58,178 bases of DNA. It comes from DASYML01 sp036399835. GTDB lineage: Bacteria > Acidobacteriota > Blastocatellia > Pyrinomonadales > Pyrinomonadaceae. Shown here one piece after another: positions 44,115 to 52,426 of this stretch. The DNA lies in contig DASWMI010000198.1 of assembly GCA_036399835.1 (NCBI GenBank), positions 1-58,178 on the forward strand, read 5' to 3'. The first letter of the stretch is position 1; each line of letters starts with the position of its first letter. The position numbers and the translations under genes were made by a program. The notes below the pieces were generated by a model. The model was not told the DNA's origin. It saw only the letters and a program-made list of their open reading frames with translations, and ran no database searches.

Positions 44115-47099
44115 ATGACTATCGCTCCCGGCACAAGTTTTGGCCGTTATCAAATCCGTTCGCCGCTCGGCGCAGGCGGGATGGGGGAAGTCTATCTGGC
44201 GCAGGATACGCAGCTTGAGCGCGCCGTGGCCCTCAAGCTGCTGCCAGCGCAGTTCACGCAGGATACTGAGCGCGTCCGCCGCTTTCAACAGGAGGCCCGC
44301 GCCACCTCCGCGCTCAATCATCCGAACATCCTCACCATCTTCGAGATTGGCGAAGAGCAGGGCACATATTTTATCGCCACCGAATTCATCAACGGCCAGA
44401 CGCTCAGAGACCGGCTGGTCCATTCGCGCCTGCCGCTCGATGAAGCCCTGGACATCGCCATACAGGTTGCCGGGGCGCTGGCGGCGGCCCACGCCGAAGG
44501 CATCATTCATCGAGACATCAAGCCGGAAAATATCATGCTGCGCGCCGACGGCTACGTGAAGGTGCTGGATTTCGGACTCGCCAAGCTATCAGAGCCGCGC
44601 GGACTCCGGCGCGACGCGGAAACGGTCGCCGAAACCATGCCCGGCCTGGTCATCGGCACGATCACCTACATGTCGCCCGAACAGGCGCGCGGTCTGCGCG
44701 TGGACCAGCGGACGGACATCTTTAGCCTCGGCGTCGTGCTCTACGAGATGGTCGCTGGCCGCCAGCCTTTTGGAGGGCCGACGCCGAGCGATGTCATCGT
44801 CTCGATTCTTGAGCGCGAGCCGCTGCCGCTCAAGTCGCTGCTGCCCGCCGCCCCGCCGGAGCTTGAGCAGATGATTGCGCGCTCGCTGGCGAAAGAACGC
44901 GAGGCCCGTTATACGTCTATCGCGGAGCTGCTTGAGGAGCTGCGAGGGCTAAAGCGGCGCGTTGATTTCGAGGAGCAGATGCACCGGACGACGCCCGACA
45001 AAGCAGCGCCCGTCATGCCCGCCGCGACCTCGCCGGAACAGCCCGCGCAGCCGCTGGCGACGGATGCCGCGACCAGAAGTTACACGGCGGCTGCCGAGAC
45101 CAGATTCCTTGAGCCTGACGAAGAGACTACGGGCGAGATCGCCCATGTGCTCTTTATGGACCTCGTGGGCTTTTCAAAACACTGGTCCAGAGAGCAGCCG
45201 GAGATTATCAGGCAGCTCAACGGCATCGTCCGCGAGACTGAGAGCTATCGTCGCGCTGAAGCCAGAGGCCAGATCGTCCCGCGCTCAAGCGGCGACGGGA
45301 TGGCGCTCGTCTTCTTCGGCAACCCGGAAGCGCCTCTGCGCTGCGCCTTGCAGATTGCGCGCATTATCAAAGACCACGAACAGATTAAGCTCCGCATGGG
45401 GATACACAGCGGGTTGGTCTTTCGTTATCCGAACATCGCTGGCGAGCAGGATGTCTATGGCGAGGGCATCAACTTTGCGCAGCGCGTGATGGATGCCGGA
45501 GATGTGGGACACATCCTGCTCTCGAAGCAGATGGTCAACATCCTGCGCGAATTCGGCGAGCGCGAAGAACAGCTCGATGACCTCGGCGAAACGATGGTCA
45601 AACACGGCGTCGTGGCCCATCTCTTTAATCTCTACACAATGGAGCTGGGCAATCCCGCGCGCCCTTCAAAGCTGGACCAGGCGCTTGCTTCCGCGCCCGC
45701 ATACAAGCCTCTCTTGACAGAGAAAACGCTGGCCGTCATGCCGCTCGTCAACGTCAGCGGCGACCCCAATATGGAATATCTCTCCGACGGCATCACGGAG
45801 AGCATCATCAACACGCTCTCGCAGCTCGGGCAACTGCGCGTCATGGCCCGTAGCACAGTCTTTCGCTACAAGGGCCGCGACGTTGACCCGTGCGAGGCGG
45901 GCCGCGAGCTACAGGCCAGCGCCGTGACGACCGGCAGAGTCCTGCTCGTCGGGGATAATCTCATCATCAAGGCCGAGCTGGTCAACGTCGCCGACGGCTC
46001 GCAGCTCTGGGGCGAGCAGTACAGGCGTAAGTCCGCGGATATTTTTGAAGTCGAGGCGGAGATTTCCAAAGAGATTTCAGAGAAGCTGAGGATCAAGCTG
46101 ACGGGCGCGGAAAAGCGCCTGCTCGCCAAGCGCCACACTGATAACCCGGAAGCCTACCAGCTCTATCTCAAGGGCCGCTTCTATCTCGGCAAGATGACCA
46201 AAGACGGTCTCAAGCGCGGTATCGAATATTTCAACCGCGCGATAGAGCTTGACCCGGGCTATGCGCTCGCCTACGCCGGACTCGCCGAAGCCTACTACGG
46301 TCTTTCAGCCGCACACCTGCCGCCGCGCGAAGCCATGCCGAGGGCACGCGCCGCCGCCATGAAGGCGCTTGAGCTTGACGACACGCTCGCCGAGGCGCAC
46401 GCCTCGCTCGGTCTGGTCCAGGCTTTCTACGATTGGGACTGGACCGGAGCGGAAAGAGAATATCGCCGCGCCATAGAGCTTAATCACGGCTACGCCTCGG
46501 CGCATCACTGGTACGGCTGGTACTTGGCGCTCATGGGCCGACTGGAAGAATCCACACGCGAGCTGCAACAGGCGCAGGAGCTTGACCCGCTCTCGCTCGA
46601 AATCAACACGGACCTCGGCCTCTCCTTCTTTATCGGGCGCGAATACGACAAGGCCATAGAGCAGTTTCGCAAAGCCATAGAGATGGACCCGCACTTTATC
46701 TGGGGACGCTTCTTTCTCGCCTGGGCCTGCGAACAGAAAGGCGACCTGGCCTCTGCCATCAACGAATACAAACTCGTCGCCGCGCAGGACGACACGCCCG
46801 TGATACGCGCCTCGCTCGGCTACGCCTATGCCCTCGCGGGCCAGCCCGAAGAAACGCACAGCATACTCAAAGAGCTGACGGACCTCTCCCGACAAAAACA
46901 CGTCTCGCCCTACGACTTTACAGTCCTTCACACGGCGCTCGGCGATCTGGACCACGCCTTCGATTGCCTTGAGCGCGCTTACGAGAGCCGCTCCGAAGCC
47001 CTCGTCTGGCTCAAGGTTGACCCGCGCCTTGACGCCCTGCGCGCAGACCCGCGCTTTACAGACCTGCTCCGCCGCGTCGGATTAGATGACGCGGGTTAG
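44115..47099 (+). CDS. Ser/Thr kinase - nucleotidyl cyclase - TolB-N - TPR fusion protein
   Basis: 994 residues from the ATG at 44115; the upstream part of the frame has no homology. Kinase domain (about 9-270): LGAGGMGEVY, HRDIKPEN with catalytic Asp at about 133, DFGLA at about 151, MSPEQARG. Class III cyclase domain (about 343-510): metal Asp in LFMDLVGFS and SSGDGMALVFF, substrate-side INFAQRVMDA. Then a TolB-N-like domain (about 535-662, LAVMPLVNVSGDP, YLSDGITESI) and at least six TPRs (about 675-980). No transmembrane helix. A cytoplasmic signalling protein that may link phosphorylation and cyclic nucleotide output. The Lys usual in purine selection of cyclases is replaced, so activity is uncertain. 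Confidence 0.9.
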   Translation: MTIAPGTSFGRYQIRSPLGAGGMGEVYLAQDTQLERAVALKLLPAQFTQDTERVRRFQQEARATSALNHPNILTIFEIGEEQGTYFIATEFINGQTLRDRLVHSRLPLDEALDIAIQVAGALAAAHAEGIIHRDIKPENIMLRADGYVKVLDFGLAKLSEPRGLRRDAETVAETMPGLVIGTITYMSPEQARGLRVDQRTDIFSLGVVLYEMVAGRQPFGGPTPSDVIVSILEREPLPLKSLLPAAPPELEQMIARSLAKEREARYTSIAELLEELRGLKRRVDFEEQMHRTTPDKAAPVMPAATSPEQPAQPLATDAATRSYTAAAETRFLEPDEETTGEIAHVLFMDLVGFSKHWSREQPEIIRQLNGIVRETESYRRAEARGQIVPRSSGDGMALVFFGNPEAPLRCALQIARIIKDHEQIKLRMGIHSGLVFRYPNIAGEQDVYGEGINFAQRVMDAGDVGHILLSKQMVNILREFGEREEQLDDLGETMVKHGVVAHLFNLYTMELGNPARPSKLDQALASAPAYKPLLTEKTLAVMPLVNVSGDPNMEYLSDGITESIINTLSQLGQLRVMARSTVFRYKGRDVDPCEAGRELQASAVTTGRVLLVGDNLIIKAELVNVADGSQLWGEQYRRKSADIFEVEAEISKEISEKLRIKLTGAEKRLLAKRHTDNPEAYQLYLKGRFYLGKMTKDGLKRGIEYFNRAIELDPGYALAYAGLAEAYYGLSAAHLPPREAMPRARAAAMKALELDDTLAEAHASLGLVQAFYDWDWTGAEREYRRAIELNHGYASAHHWYGWYLALMGRLEESTRELQQAQELDPLSLEINTDLGLSFFIGREYDKAIEQFRKAIEMDPHFIWGRFFLAWACEQKGDLASAINEYKLVAAQDDTPVIRASLGYAYALAGQPEETHSILKELTDLSRQKHVSPYDFTVLHTALGDLDHAFDCLERAYESRSEALVWLKVDPRLDALRADPRFTDLLRRVGLDDAG

Positions 47100-47152
47100 T
47101 CTTCTTGATTAAGGGTCAGGTTGTTCTGATAAGGCTCAAAGACTGATGCGGC

Positions 47153-47614
47153 ATGATGAAGCCTGATTTAAGTGAGAAGTTGTTATTGTCGGCGGCAGCC
47201 CTGGCCGTCATCCATCATGTGGACCATGTGCTGCGCGCGGATCACAGCGGTTGGCCTTTCCTTGCGCAGGTCACGCCTTTCACCTTCAGCCTGCTCGTGT
47301 ATCCGCTTTTCTTATCGGTCCTGCTTATCAGGTCAAGGCCCTGGTATAGAGTCTTCGGTGCGTCTCTGCTCTTTCTCTTCGCCACGCTCTCGCATACCTT
47401 TCTTGAAACTCCGATGGACCAGTATCAGACATGGGCACACGGGAGCAGCTTCGCCGGACACATTGGAGAGCACAACCTGTTAGGATATAACTCAAAAGTG
47501 CTCGGCGTGTGCGCGATGATTGTCACCGCGTTGCTCTCGCTGAGCCTCTTGGCTTCTCTCCTGTCTTTAATCAGGGATGCGCGAAGAGGAATCAGCACGG
47601 TCGTCAAGAAATGA
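47153..47614 (+). CDS. Four-helix membrane protein, unknown function
   Basis: 153 residues. Hydrophobic segments at about 8-25, 40-60, 68-86 and 120-142. His-rich HHVDHVLRADHSGWP (about 21-35), then SHTFLETPMDQYQTWAH and GHIGEHNLLG between helices, so His and Glu/Asp cluster near one membrane side, which could bind metal or heme (inference). Not assignable to a named family. It opens the plus-strand run with the OCD gene 28 bases downstream. Confidence 0.7.
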   Translation: MMKPDLSEKLLLSAAALAVIHHVDHVLRADHSGWPFLAQVTPFTFSLLVYPLFLSVLLIRSRPWYRVFGASLLFLFATLSHTFLETPMDQYQTWAHGSSFAGHIGEHNLLGYNSKVLGVCAMIVTALLSLSLLASLLSLIRDARRGISTVVKK

Positions 47615-47642
47615 CTGGCTGTGCGCCTTCGGGGGATGAATA

Positions 47643-48638
47643 ATGAAAACTGACGGTACTCTTCTTCTCAAGCGCGCGGATGTAGCCGGACTCTTGAGCC
47701 TGGATGAATGTATCGCTGCGGTTGAAGAGGCTTTCAGGTTGTATGGCGAAGGCTCTGCCGAGAGGCCGGGCGTGCTCGGCATACACGCTGACGGCGGCGG
47801 CTTTCATCTCAAGGCAGGTTTGCTCAAGCTCTCGAAGTCCTACTTCGTCATGAAGGCCAACGGGAATTTCTTTGACAACCGGAGGCGTTTCGGTCTGCCA
47901 AATATTCAGGGCATCATCCTGCTCTGTGATGGAGAGAACGGGTCGCCGCTGGCCCTTATGGATTCGATTGAGATAACGATCAGGCGCACGGGCGCAGCCA
48001 CCGCCGTCGCCGCCAGGTATCTTTCCCGCGAGGCTTCGAGCATCATCACCATCTGCGGTTGCGGCAACCAGGGCCGCATCTCGCTTCAGGCCGTCTCAAG
48101 GGTGAGACCGATTAAAAGAGTCTTTGCTTATGACGTGGACCAGTCACAGGCCCGTCGGTTTGCTCTGGAACTCTCGGAGCAGCTAGGGATAGAGATAGAG
48201 GCGGTTGATGAGCTGAGGAGCGCCGTCGGGCAGAGCGACATCTGCGTCACCTGCACGCCGTCGAGAGAATATTTTTTGAAGCAGGAGTATGTCGCGCCGG
48301 GAACCTTCGTCGCGGGCGTCGGGGCGGACAGCGAGGAGAAGCAGGAACTGGACCCGCTGCTCCTCTCCTCGAATAAAGTGGTGACTGATATTCTGGACCA
48401 GTCCGCAACGATAGGAGACTTGCATCATGCCATCGAAAGAGGCTTGATGGCGAAAACGGATACGCACGCGGAGCTTGGCGAGATCGTCGCCGGGAAAAAG
48501 AGTGGCCGCAGCTCTGAAGAAGAGATAGTCATCTTTGACAGCACGGGGATGGCCCTACAGGATGCGGCAGCCGCCGTCATCGTTTACGAAAGGGCTGTCG
48601 GCGCAGGGCTTGGAATGAGGATGAACTTTGCCGAGTAG
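47643..48638 (+). CDS. Ornithine cyclodeaminase/mu-crystallin family protein
   Basis: 331 residues. DECIAAVEEAFRLYGEG (about 22), FVMKANGNFFDN (substrate-binding Lys, about 70), ALMDSIEITIRRTGAATAVAARYLS (about 105), Rossmann ICGCGNQGRISLQAV (about 138) with NAD(P) binding, VGADSEEKQELDP (about 222), IFDSTGMALQDAAAA (about 300). The family covers ornithine cyclodeaminase, alanine dehydrogenase and ketimine reductases; which one is not decidable here. GGGGGATGA precedes the ATG. Confidence 0.88.
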   Translation: MKTDGTLLLKRADVAGLLSLDECIAAVEEAFRLYGEGSAERPGVLGIHADGGGFHLKAGLLKLSKSYFVMKANGNFFDNRRRFGLPNIQGIILLCDGENGSPLALMDSIEITIRRTGAATAVAARYLSREASSIITICGCGNQGRISLQAVSRVRPIKRVFAYDVDQSQARRFALELSEQLGIEIEAVDELRSAVGQSDICVTCTPSREYFLKQEYVAPGTFVAGVGADSEEKQELDPLLLSSNKVVTDILDQSATIGDLHHAIERGLMAKTDTHAELGEIVAGKKSGRSSEEEIVIFDSTGMALQDAAAAVIVYERAVGAGLGMRMNFAE

Positions 48639-48674
48639 CTGCAGCCGACAGCTCATCTCTATAAACGTTTTTGG

Positions 48675-49358
48675 ATGAATAGAGCCGCCTCAATTCTTCA
48701 ACCTGCACGGCTCCGTTTGAATGGAGCTTCTCTGGCCGAAGGTCTGCAATATCTTGCTCAAAGGGATGCGGAGCTGGCGCGCATATTCGAGACGCTCGGC
48801 GTCCCGCCGATGTGGGAGCGCGAGCCTGGCTTCCCTACTCTCATCCAGACCATCCTTGAGCAGCAGGTCTCGCTCGCATCCGCCGCAGCAGCTTTTGCAA
48901 AGCTCCTGGCCGTCGCCTCGCCGCTCACCCCTGAGCGTTTCCTAAAGCTTGATGATGCCCTGCTCAAGGCCATAGGTTTTAGCCGACAGAAGATTGTTTA
49001 CGGCAGACATCTGGCCCAGTCTCTGGCGAGCGGTCAACTCGATCTCGCCGCTTTGGAAAAGATGGATGACGGCGTTGTTAAATCGGAGTTAATGAAGGTC
49101 AAGGGAATCGGCCACTGGACCGCAGACATTTATCTACTGAGGGCGCTCGGCAGGCCGGACGCATGGCCCGCCGGAGACCTCGCGCTGGCTATCGCCGTCG
49201 AGGAGATAAAGCATCTGCCCGCGCGCCCTGCGCCGGACCAGCTTGAGGCTCTGGCAGTCGCCTGGCGGCCCTGGCGCGCCGTCGCCGCGCGTCTCCTCTG
49301 GAACTATTATCTGAACAGGCCGACGCCGCGTAAATCATCCGGGTCAAAAGCCGTATAA
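48675..49358 (+). CDS. AlkA-like DNA-3-methyladenine glycosylase (HhH-GPD)
   Basis: 227 residues. ILEQQVSLASAAAAFAKL (about 62), helix-hairpin-helix VKGIGHWTADIYLLRALG (about 140), and the catalytic Asp in WPAGDLALAIAV (about 162). It excises alkylated bases to start base-excision repair. No N-terminal Ada-type part; this is the short form. Follows the OCD gene by 36 bases. Confidence 0.9.
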   Translation: MNRAASILQPARLRLNGASLAEGLQYLAQRDAELARIFETLGVPPMWEREPGFPTLIQTILEQQVSLASAAAAFAKLLAVASPLTPERFLKLDDALLKAIGFSRQKIVYGRHLAQSLASGQLDLAALEKMDDGVVKSELMKVKGIGHWTADIYLLRALGRPDAWPAGDLALAIAVEEIKHLPARPAPDQLEALAVAWRPWRAVAARLLWNYYLNRPTPRKSSGSKAV

Positions 49359-49386
49359 ATCAACCGCGTCTCACAGGGAAGCTGAG

Positions 49387-49944
49387 ATGGCTGGACCTCA
49401 AGTGGAAACCAATCTTGAGACTGAGAGGCTCGTCCTTGAGCCTCTCCGCAGAGAGCACGCCAGGCATCTATTCCAGGCCCTCTCGGATACGCGTATCTAT
49501 TCCTTTATCCCGCAAGATGCGCCGCTTTCCCTTGCCGCTTTGCAGGCCAGATACGAACGGCTTGAAGCTCGCAGGTCCAATGCCGCAGATGAAGTGTGGC
49601 TCAACTGGGCCATACGCCTCAAAGCTCAGGCGAGGTATGTGGGGACGGTCCAGGCCACCATCAGGCAGGACCGGACAGCGCTCCTCGCATACGAGTTGTC
49701 ACCGGAATTCTGGCGACAGGGGATTGCCACGGAAAGCTGCCAGCGTGTTATCGAAAGCCTCTTTGCAGAGCACGCAGTGGCGGAGATACTGGCCGAAGTG
49801 GACACGCGCAATACCGCGTCCTGGATGCTCCTTGAGCGGCTCTCTTTTGAAAGAACCGGACTACGCCAGCGCGCAGACTTTTTCAAGGGCGAGTTTAGCG
49901 ATGAATATACTTACAGGCTGCGTGGAAGAGCGGGCGTCGCATAA
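49387..49944 (+). CDS. GNAT N-acetyltransferase (RimJ/RimL type)
   Basis: 185 residues. ETERLVLEPLRREHARHLF at the N-terminus, acetyl-CoA loop ELSPEFWRQGIATESCQRVI (about 102), then EVDTRNTASWMLLERLSFERTG (about 137). Acetylates an amino group of a protein or small molecule; substrate not readable. GGAAGC before ATG; 28 bases after the glycosylase, so likely one transcript. Confidence 0.88.
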   Translation: MAGPQVETNLETERLVLEPLRREHARHLFQALSDTRIYSFIPQDAPLSLAALQARYERLEARRSNAADEVWLNWAIRLKAQARYVGTVQATIRQDRTALLAYELSPEFWRQGIATESCQRVIESLFAEHAVAEILAEVDTRNTASWMLLERLSFERTGLRQRADFFKGEFSDEYTYRLRGRAGVA

Positions 49945-49967
49945 ACGTTTATTCCGCCGCCCCAGGC

Positions 49968-50606
49968 TCAGGCTTCCGCGGTCCTCTTTGAAGATTCCAC
50001 AGTCAAGGCTGAAGAGCTTCTCGCAGCGGCAGCCAGCCGCTCTATCTCGCTGACCACGCGGTCCAGTTCTTCGACGAGCGGGTGCGAGCCATTGGCGCTG
50101 TAGGCTTCGACGAGCGCGCGATAGTACCAGAGCGTGCCTGCGCGGCCTCCTGAAAATCTGGTCCAGAGCTGGTCGCCGAGCACACGCAGGTCCGCCAGGA
50201 TGCTGCGCGCGTTGTGTAGCTTGTCCGCCATCGAGACCAGCCGGACGGACGCGGGCGCGTGGCGAATGTGGGCCACATAAGCCTCCTTGCGCTCTCGCCA
50301 GGGCGGTTTCGGGATGGTCTCGGCGTCCGTGCAGCCGTCAACGATTGAGACCACCTGCTCGCCAAAGAGACGCCTGATAATCTCGCGCGTGGCCGCGCCT
50401 CCCTGATCCTCTATCGCATCATGAAGCAGCGCCGCGATGGCTTCATCCTCGCTCCCTCCGTGTTCGAGCACAAGGCTCGAGACGGCCAGCAGATGCGCGA
50501 CATAGGGAATGGGCGTGCCCTTGCGCAACTGCGCGGCGTGCAGCCTGGAAGCAAACGAGAGCGCCACATCAAAGCGCGCCGAAAGCATCATGGGAGATTC
50601 ACTCAT
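49968..50606 (-). CDS. HD-domain phosphohydrolase (SpoT hydrolase-like)
   Basis: 212 residues. HD metal motifs in PYVAHLLAVSSLVLEHG (about 34), LLHDAIEDQGG (HD pair, about 60) and SMADKLHNARSILAD (about 125), the layout of RelA/SpoT-type HD domains and of MESH1-like small hydrolases. It might hydrolyse (p)ppGpp or a similar nucleotide. Its ATG overlaps the stop of the upstream SurA-DsbA gene by 4 bases (ATGA type), so translation is coupled. Confidence 0.85.
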   Translation of the reverse strand: MSESPMMLSARFDVALSFASRLHAAQLRKGTPIPYVAHLLAVSSLVLEHGGSEDEAIAALLHDAIEDQGGAATREIIRRLFGEQVVSIVDGCTDAETIPKPPWRERKEAYVAHIRHAPASVRLVSMADKLHNARSILADLRVLGDQLWTRFSGGRAGTLWYYRALVEAYSANGSHPLVEELDRVVSEIERLAAAARSSSALTVESSKRTAEA

Positions 50607-52204
50607 GGTCCGGCTGGTCCGGTTTGTCCGCGCTGTGCGAGCGCGCGGTCAATCATAGCGCGCAGGGTTTCCGTATTCATATCGTAGAGGCGAACGCCGT
50701 TGACGAAGATGGTCGGGGTGGACTCTACGCCGTAAAGCTCGCCGTCTTCCACGTCGTGTTGGACTTCGGCGGCATATTTTCTGCTGTCCAGCTCCGCATC
50801 AAAACGCGCCCGGTCCAGTCCTAAATCCGACGCGTACTTTTTGAGCGATGCCGCGTCGAGCGCATCCTGATGCGTAAAGAGCAGCGCCGCGTACTCGAAA
50901 AATTTGCCCTGAGCTTTGGCGGCATTGGCGGCTTCGGCGGCCTTCGGGGCGTTGGCGTGCATCGGCAGCGGAAAATCTCTGACGACAAAGCGGACGCGAT
51001 TGCCGTAAGGCTTGAGCGCCTCTTCGATAACCGGATACATCGCGCCGCACGCGGGACATTGAAAGTCCGTGAACTCTACGATTGTGACCGGAGCATTGGC
51101 ATCGCCGCGCGCAGGGTCATCATCAACGCTGATGGCCTGCACGGGCGGCACAGGCTCCGCCAGCAGCACGCGTATCTGCGCGCCCGCACGCAGCCTGGCA
51201 GAAAGAGCGCGCTCGACGCGTTCCTGCTCGCGGTCTTGGAGGTATGCGGCAACCTGGCTGCGCACGGTGTTAAAGTCGCCGCTAATGCGCGCCTTGTTCT
51301 CTTCATAAAACTTCGAGACCTCCGCGTCGGTCGGCGCACGCATCTTGTTTGTAATCTCTTCGCGGATAATAGTCTCCGGCGGAACATTGCGCCGCTGCGA
51401 TTCGGAGATGAGGAGGAGGTCGTTAATCTTTAAATCGAGCGCACGCTTCTGCGCCTCGTAGACCTTGCGTTGCAGCTTATAGACATAAGACTTCATGCGC
51501 TCGTTGAGCATCCCTGCGGTAAAGGTGCGGTCCGCGACCGTCACGAGCACGGTCGAGGGCTGTAGATTCTGCGCGCCCACGTCAGCGCCCTTCGAGACGA
51601 CGTGAGACATGCGCAGCCGCGTCGCCAGATTCTCATAAAGCTGCTCGCTTCTCTGGCCGCGCAGGAAGCCGACCAGTTGAGGCCGGACGCTTTCAAGGTC
51701 CGCCCCGCCCATTTGCGCGCGGTTGGCTTCATAAGCAGCCCTGATCTCGGCCTCGCTCGGTGGAGGCACACGGCTGTTGATTTCCTCTTCGAGAAACTCT
51801 GCGACGGATATCTTTCGCCTGCGCGCCTCCGCCTCGACGAGCAGCGAATTGGTCCGCGCATCCAGAGCGCGTCGCCGCGCCTCCGCAATGACCTGCGCCG
51901 TATTCTCATAGAAAGCACGCACGGCCGGGTCCGGGTCACTTTCGATAATTGCGCGCACCTGCGTTTCTATCTCCGAAGGCATGACGGGCTGCCCGTTGAC
52001 GACGGCCAGAGCGCCCGTCGGCAGTGGCGTGGCGGAGGCTGTCGGCGCGGCTGGACCAGACGGGCCGGGTTTGGCTGCGGGCTTGGCGGCGGGCGCGTTG
52101 CGTCTGCCGGACTGCTGCGTGCGACGCGGCGTCTGCGCCGGGATGATGGTCGCAAAAACCAGAAGGCCGGCGAGCGCGGCGAGAAAAGCTTGGCGAAAAT
52201 TCAT
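50603..52204 (-). CDS. SurA-like chaperone - DsbA-like thioredoxin fusion
   Basis: 533 residues. Signal peptide (about 1-23), Ala/Pro-rich linker (about 25-60), then two SurA-N-like modules (about 65-205, ALAVVNGQPVMPSEIE ... AEFLEEEINSRVPPPSEAEIRAAYEAN; about 218-345, VTVADRTFTAGMLNERM ... EITNKMRAPTDAEVSKFYEEN) and a C-terminal DsbA-type domain (about 365-530) with the active site DFQCPACGAMYP (CPAC, about 384) and cis-Pro in STPTIFVNG (about 500). Periplasmic oxidoreductase with built-in chaperone arms; no parvulin isomerase domain. Four bases overlap with the HD gene. Confidence 0.88.
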   Translation of the reverse strand: MNFRQAFLAALAGLLVFATIIPAQTPRRTQQSGRRNAPAAKPAAKPGPSGPAAPTASATPLPTGALAVVNGQPVMPSEIETQVRAIIESDPDPAVRAFYENTAQVIAEARRRALDARTNSLLVEAEARRRKISVAEFLEEEINSRVPPPSEAEIRAAYEANRAQMGGADLESVRPQLVGFLRGQRSEQLYENLATRLRMSHVVSKGADVGAQNLQPSTVLVTVADRTFTAGMLNERMKSYVYKLQRKVYEAQKRALDLKINDLLLISESQRRNVPPETIIREEITNKMRAPTDAEVSKFYEENKARISGDFNTVRSQVAAYLQDREQERVERALSARLRAGAQIRVLLAEPVPPVQAISVDDDPARGDANAPVTIVEFTDFQCPACGAMYPVIEEALKPYGNRVRFVVRDFPLPMHANAPKAAEAANAAKAQGKFFEYAALLFTHQDALDAASLKKYASDLGLDRARFDAELDSRKYAAEVQHDVEDGELYGVESTPTIFVNGVRLYDMNTETLRAMIDRALAQRGQTGPAGP

Positions 52205-52426
52205 AAGAGATCAACTTTCTAAACGAGAGGCTGGAGCACTCGGAGGCTCGCAGCCAGAGATGATATTTGACACCGTGGCGAATGACAAATGAAGCCCGCG
52301 AAAGAAAGAAGATGAGAAGCATAGGCCGAAGGTTGTCGGGCTCTCTCAAGGAGCTTCGGAAACAGTCAACAACAACGGGGCAGGGGCTGTGCTCACCTCA
52401 CAATTAAGATTCTCTCAGGCAAATTA

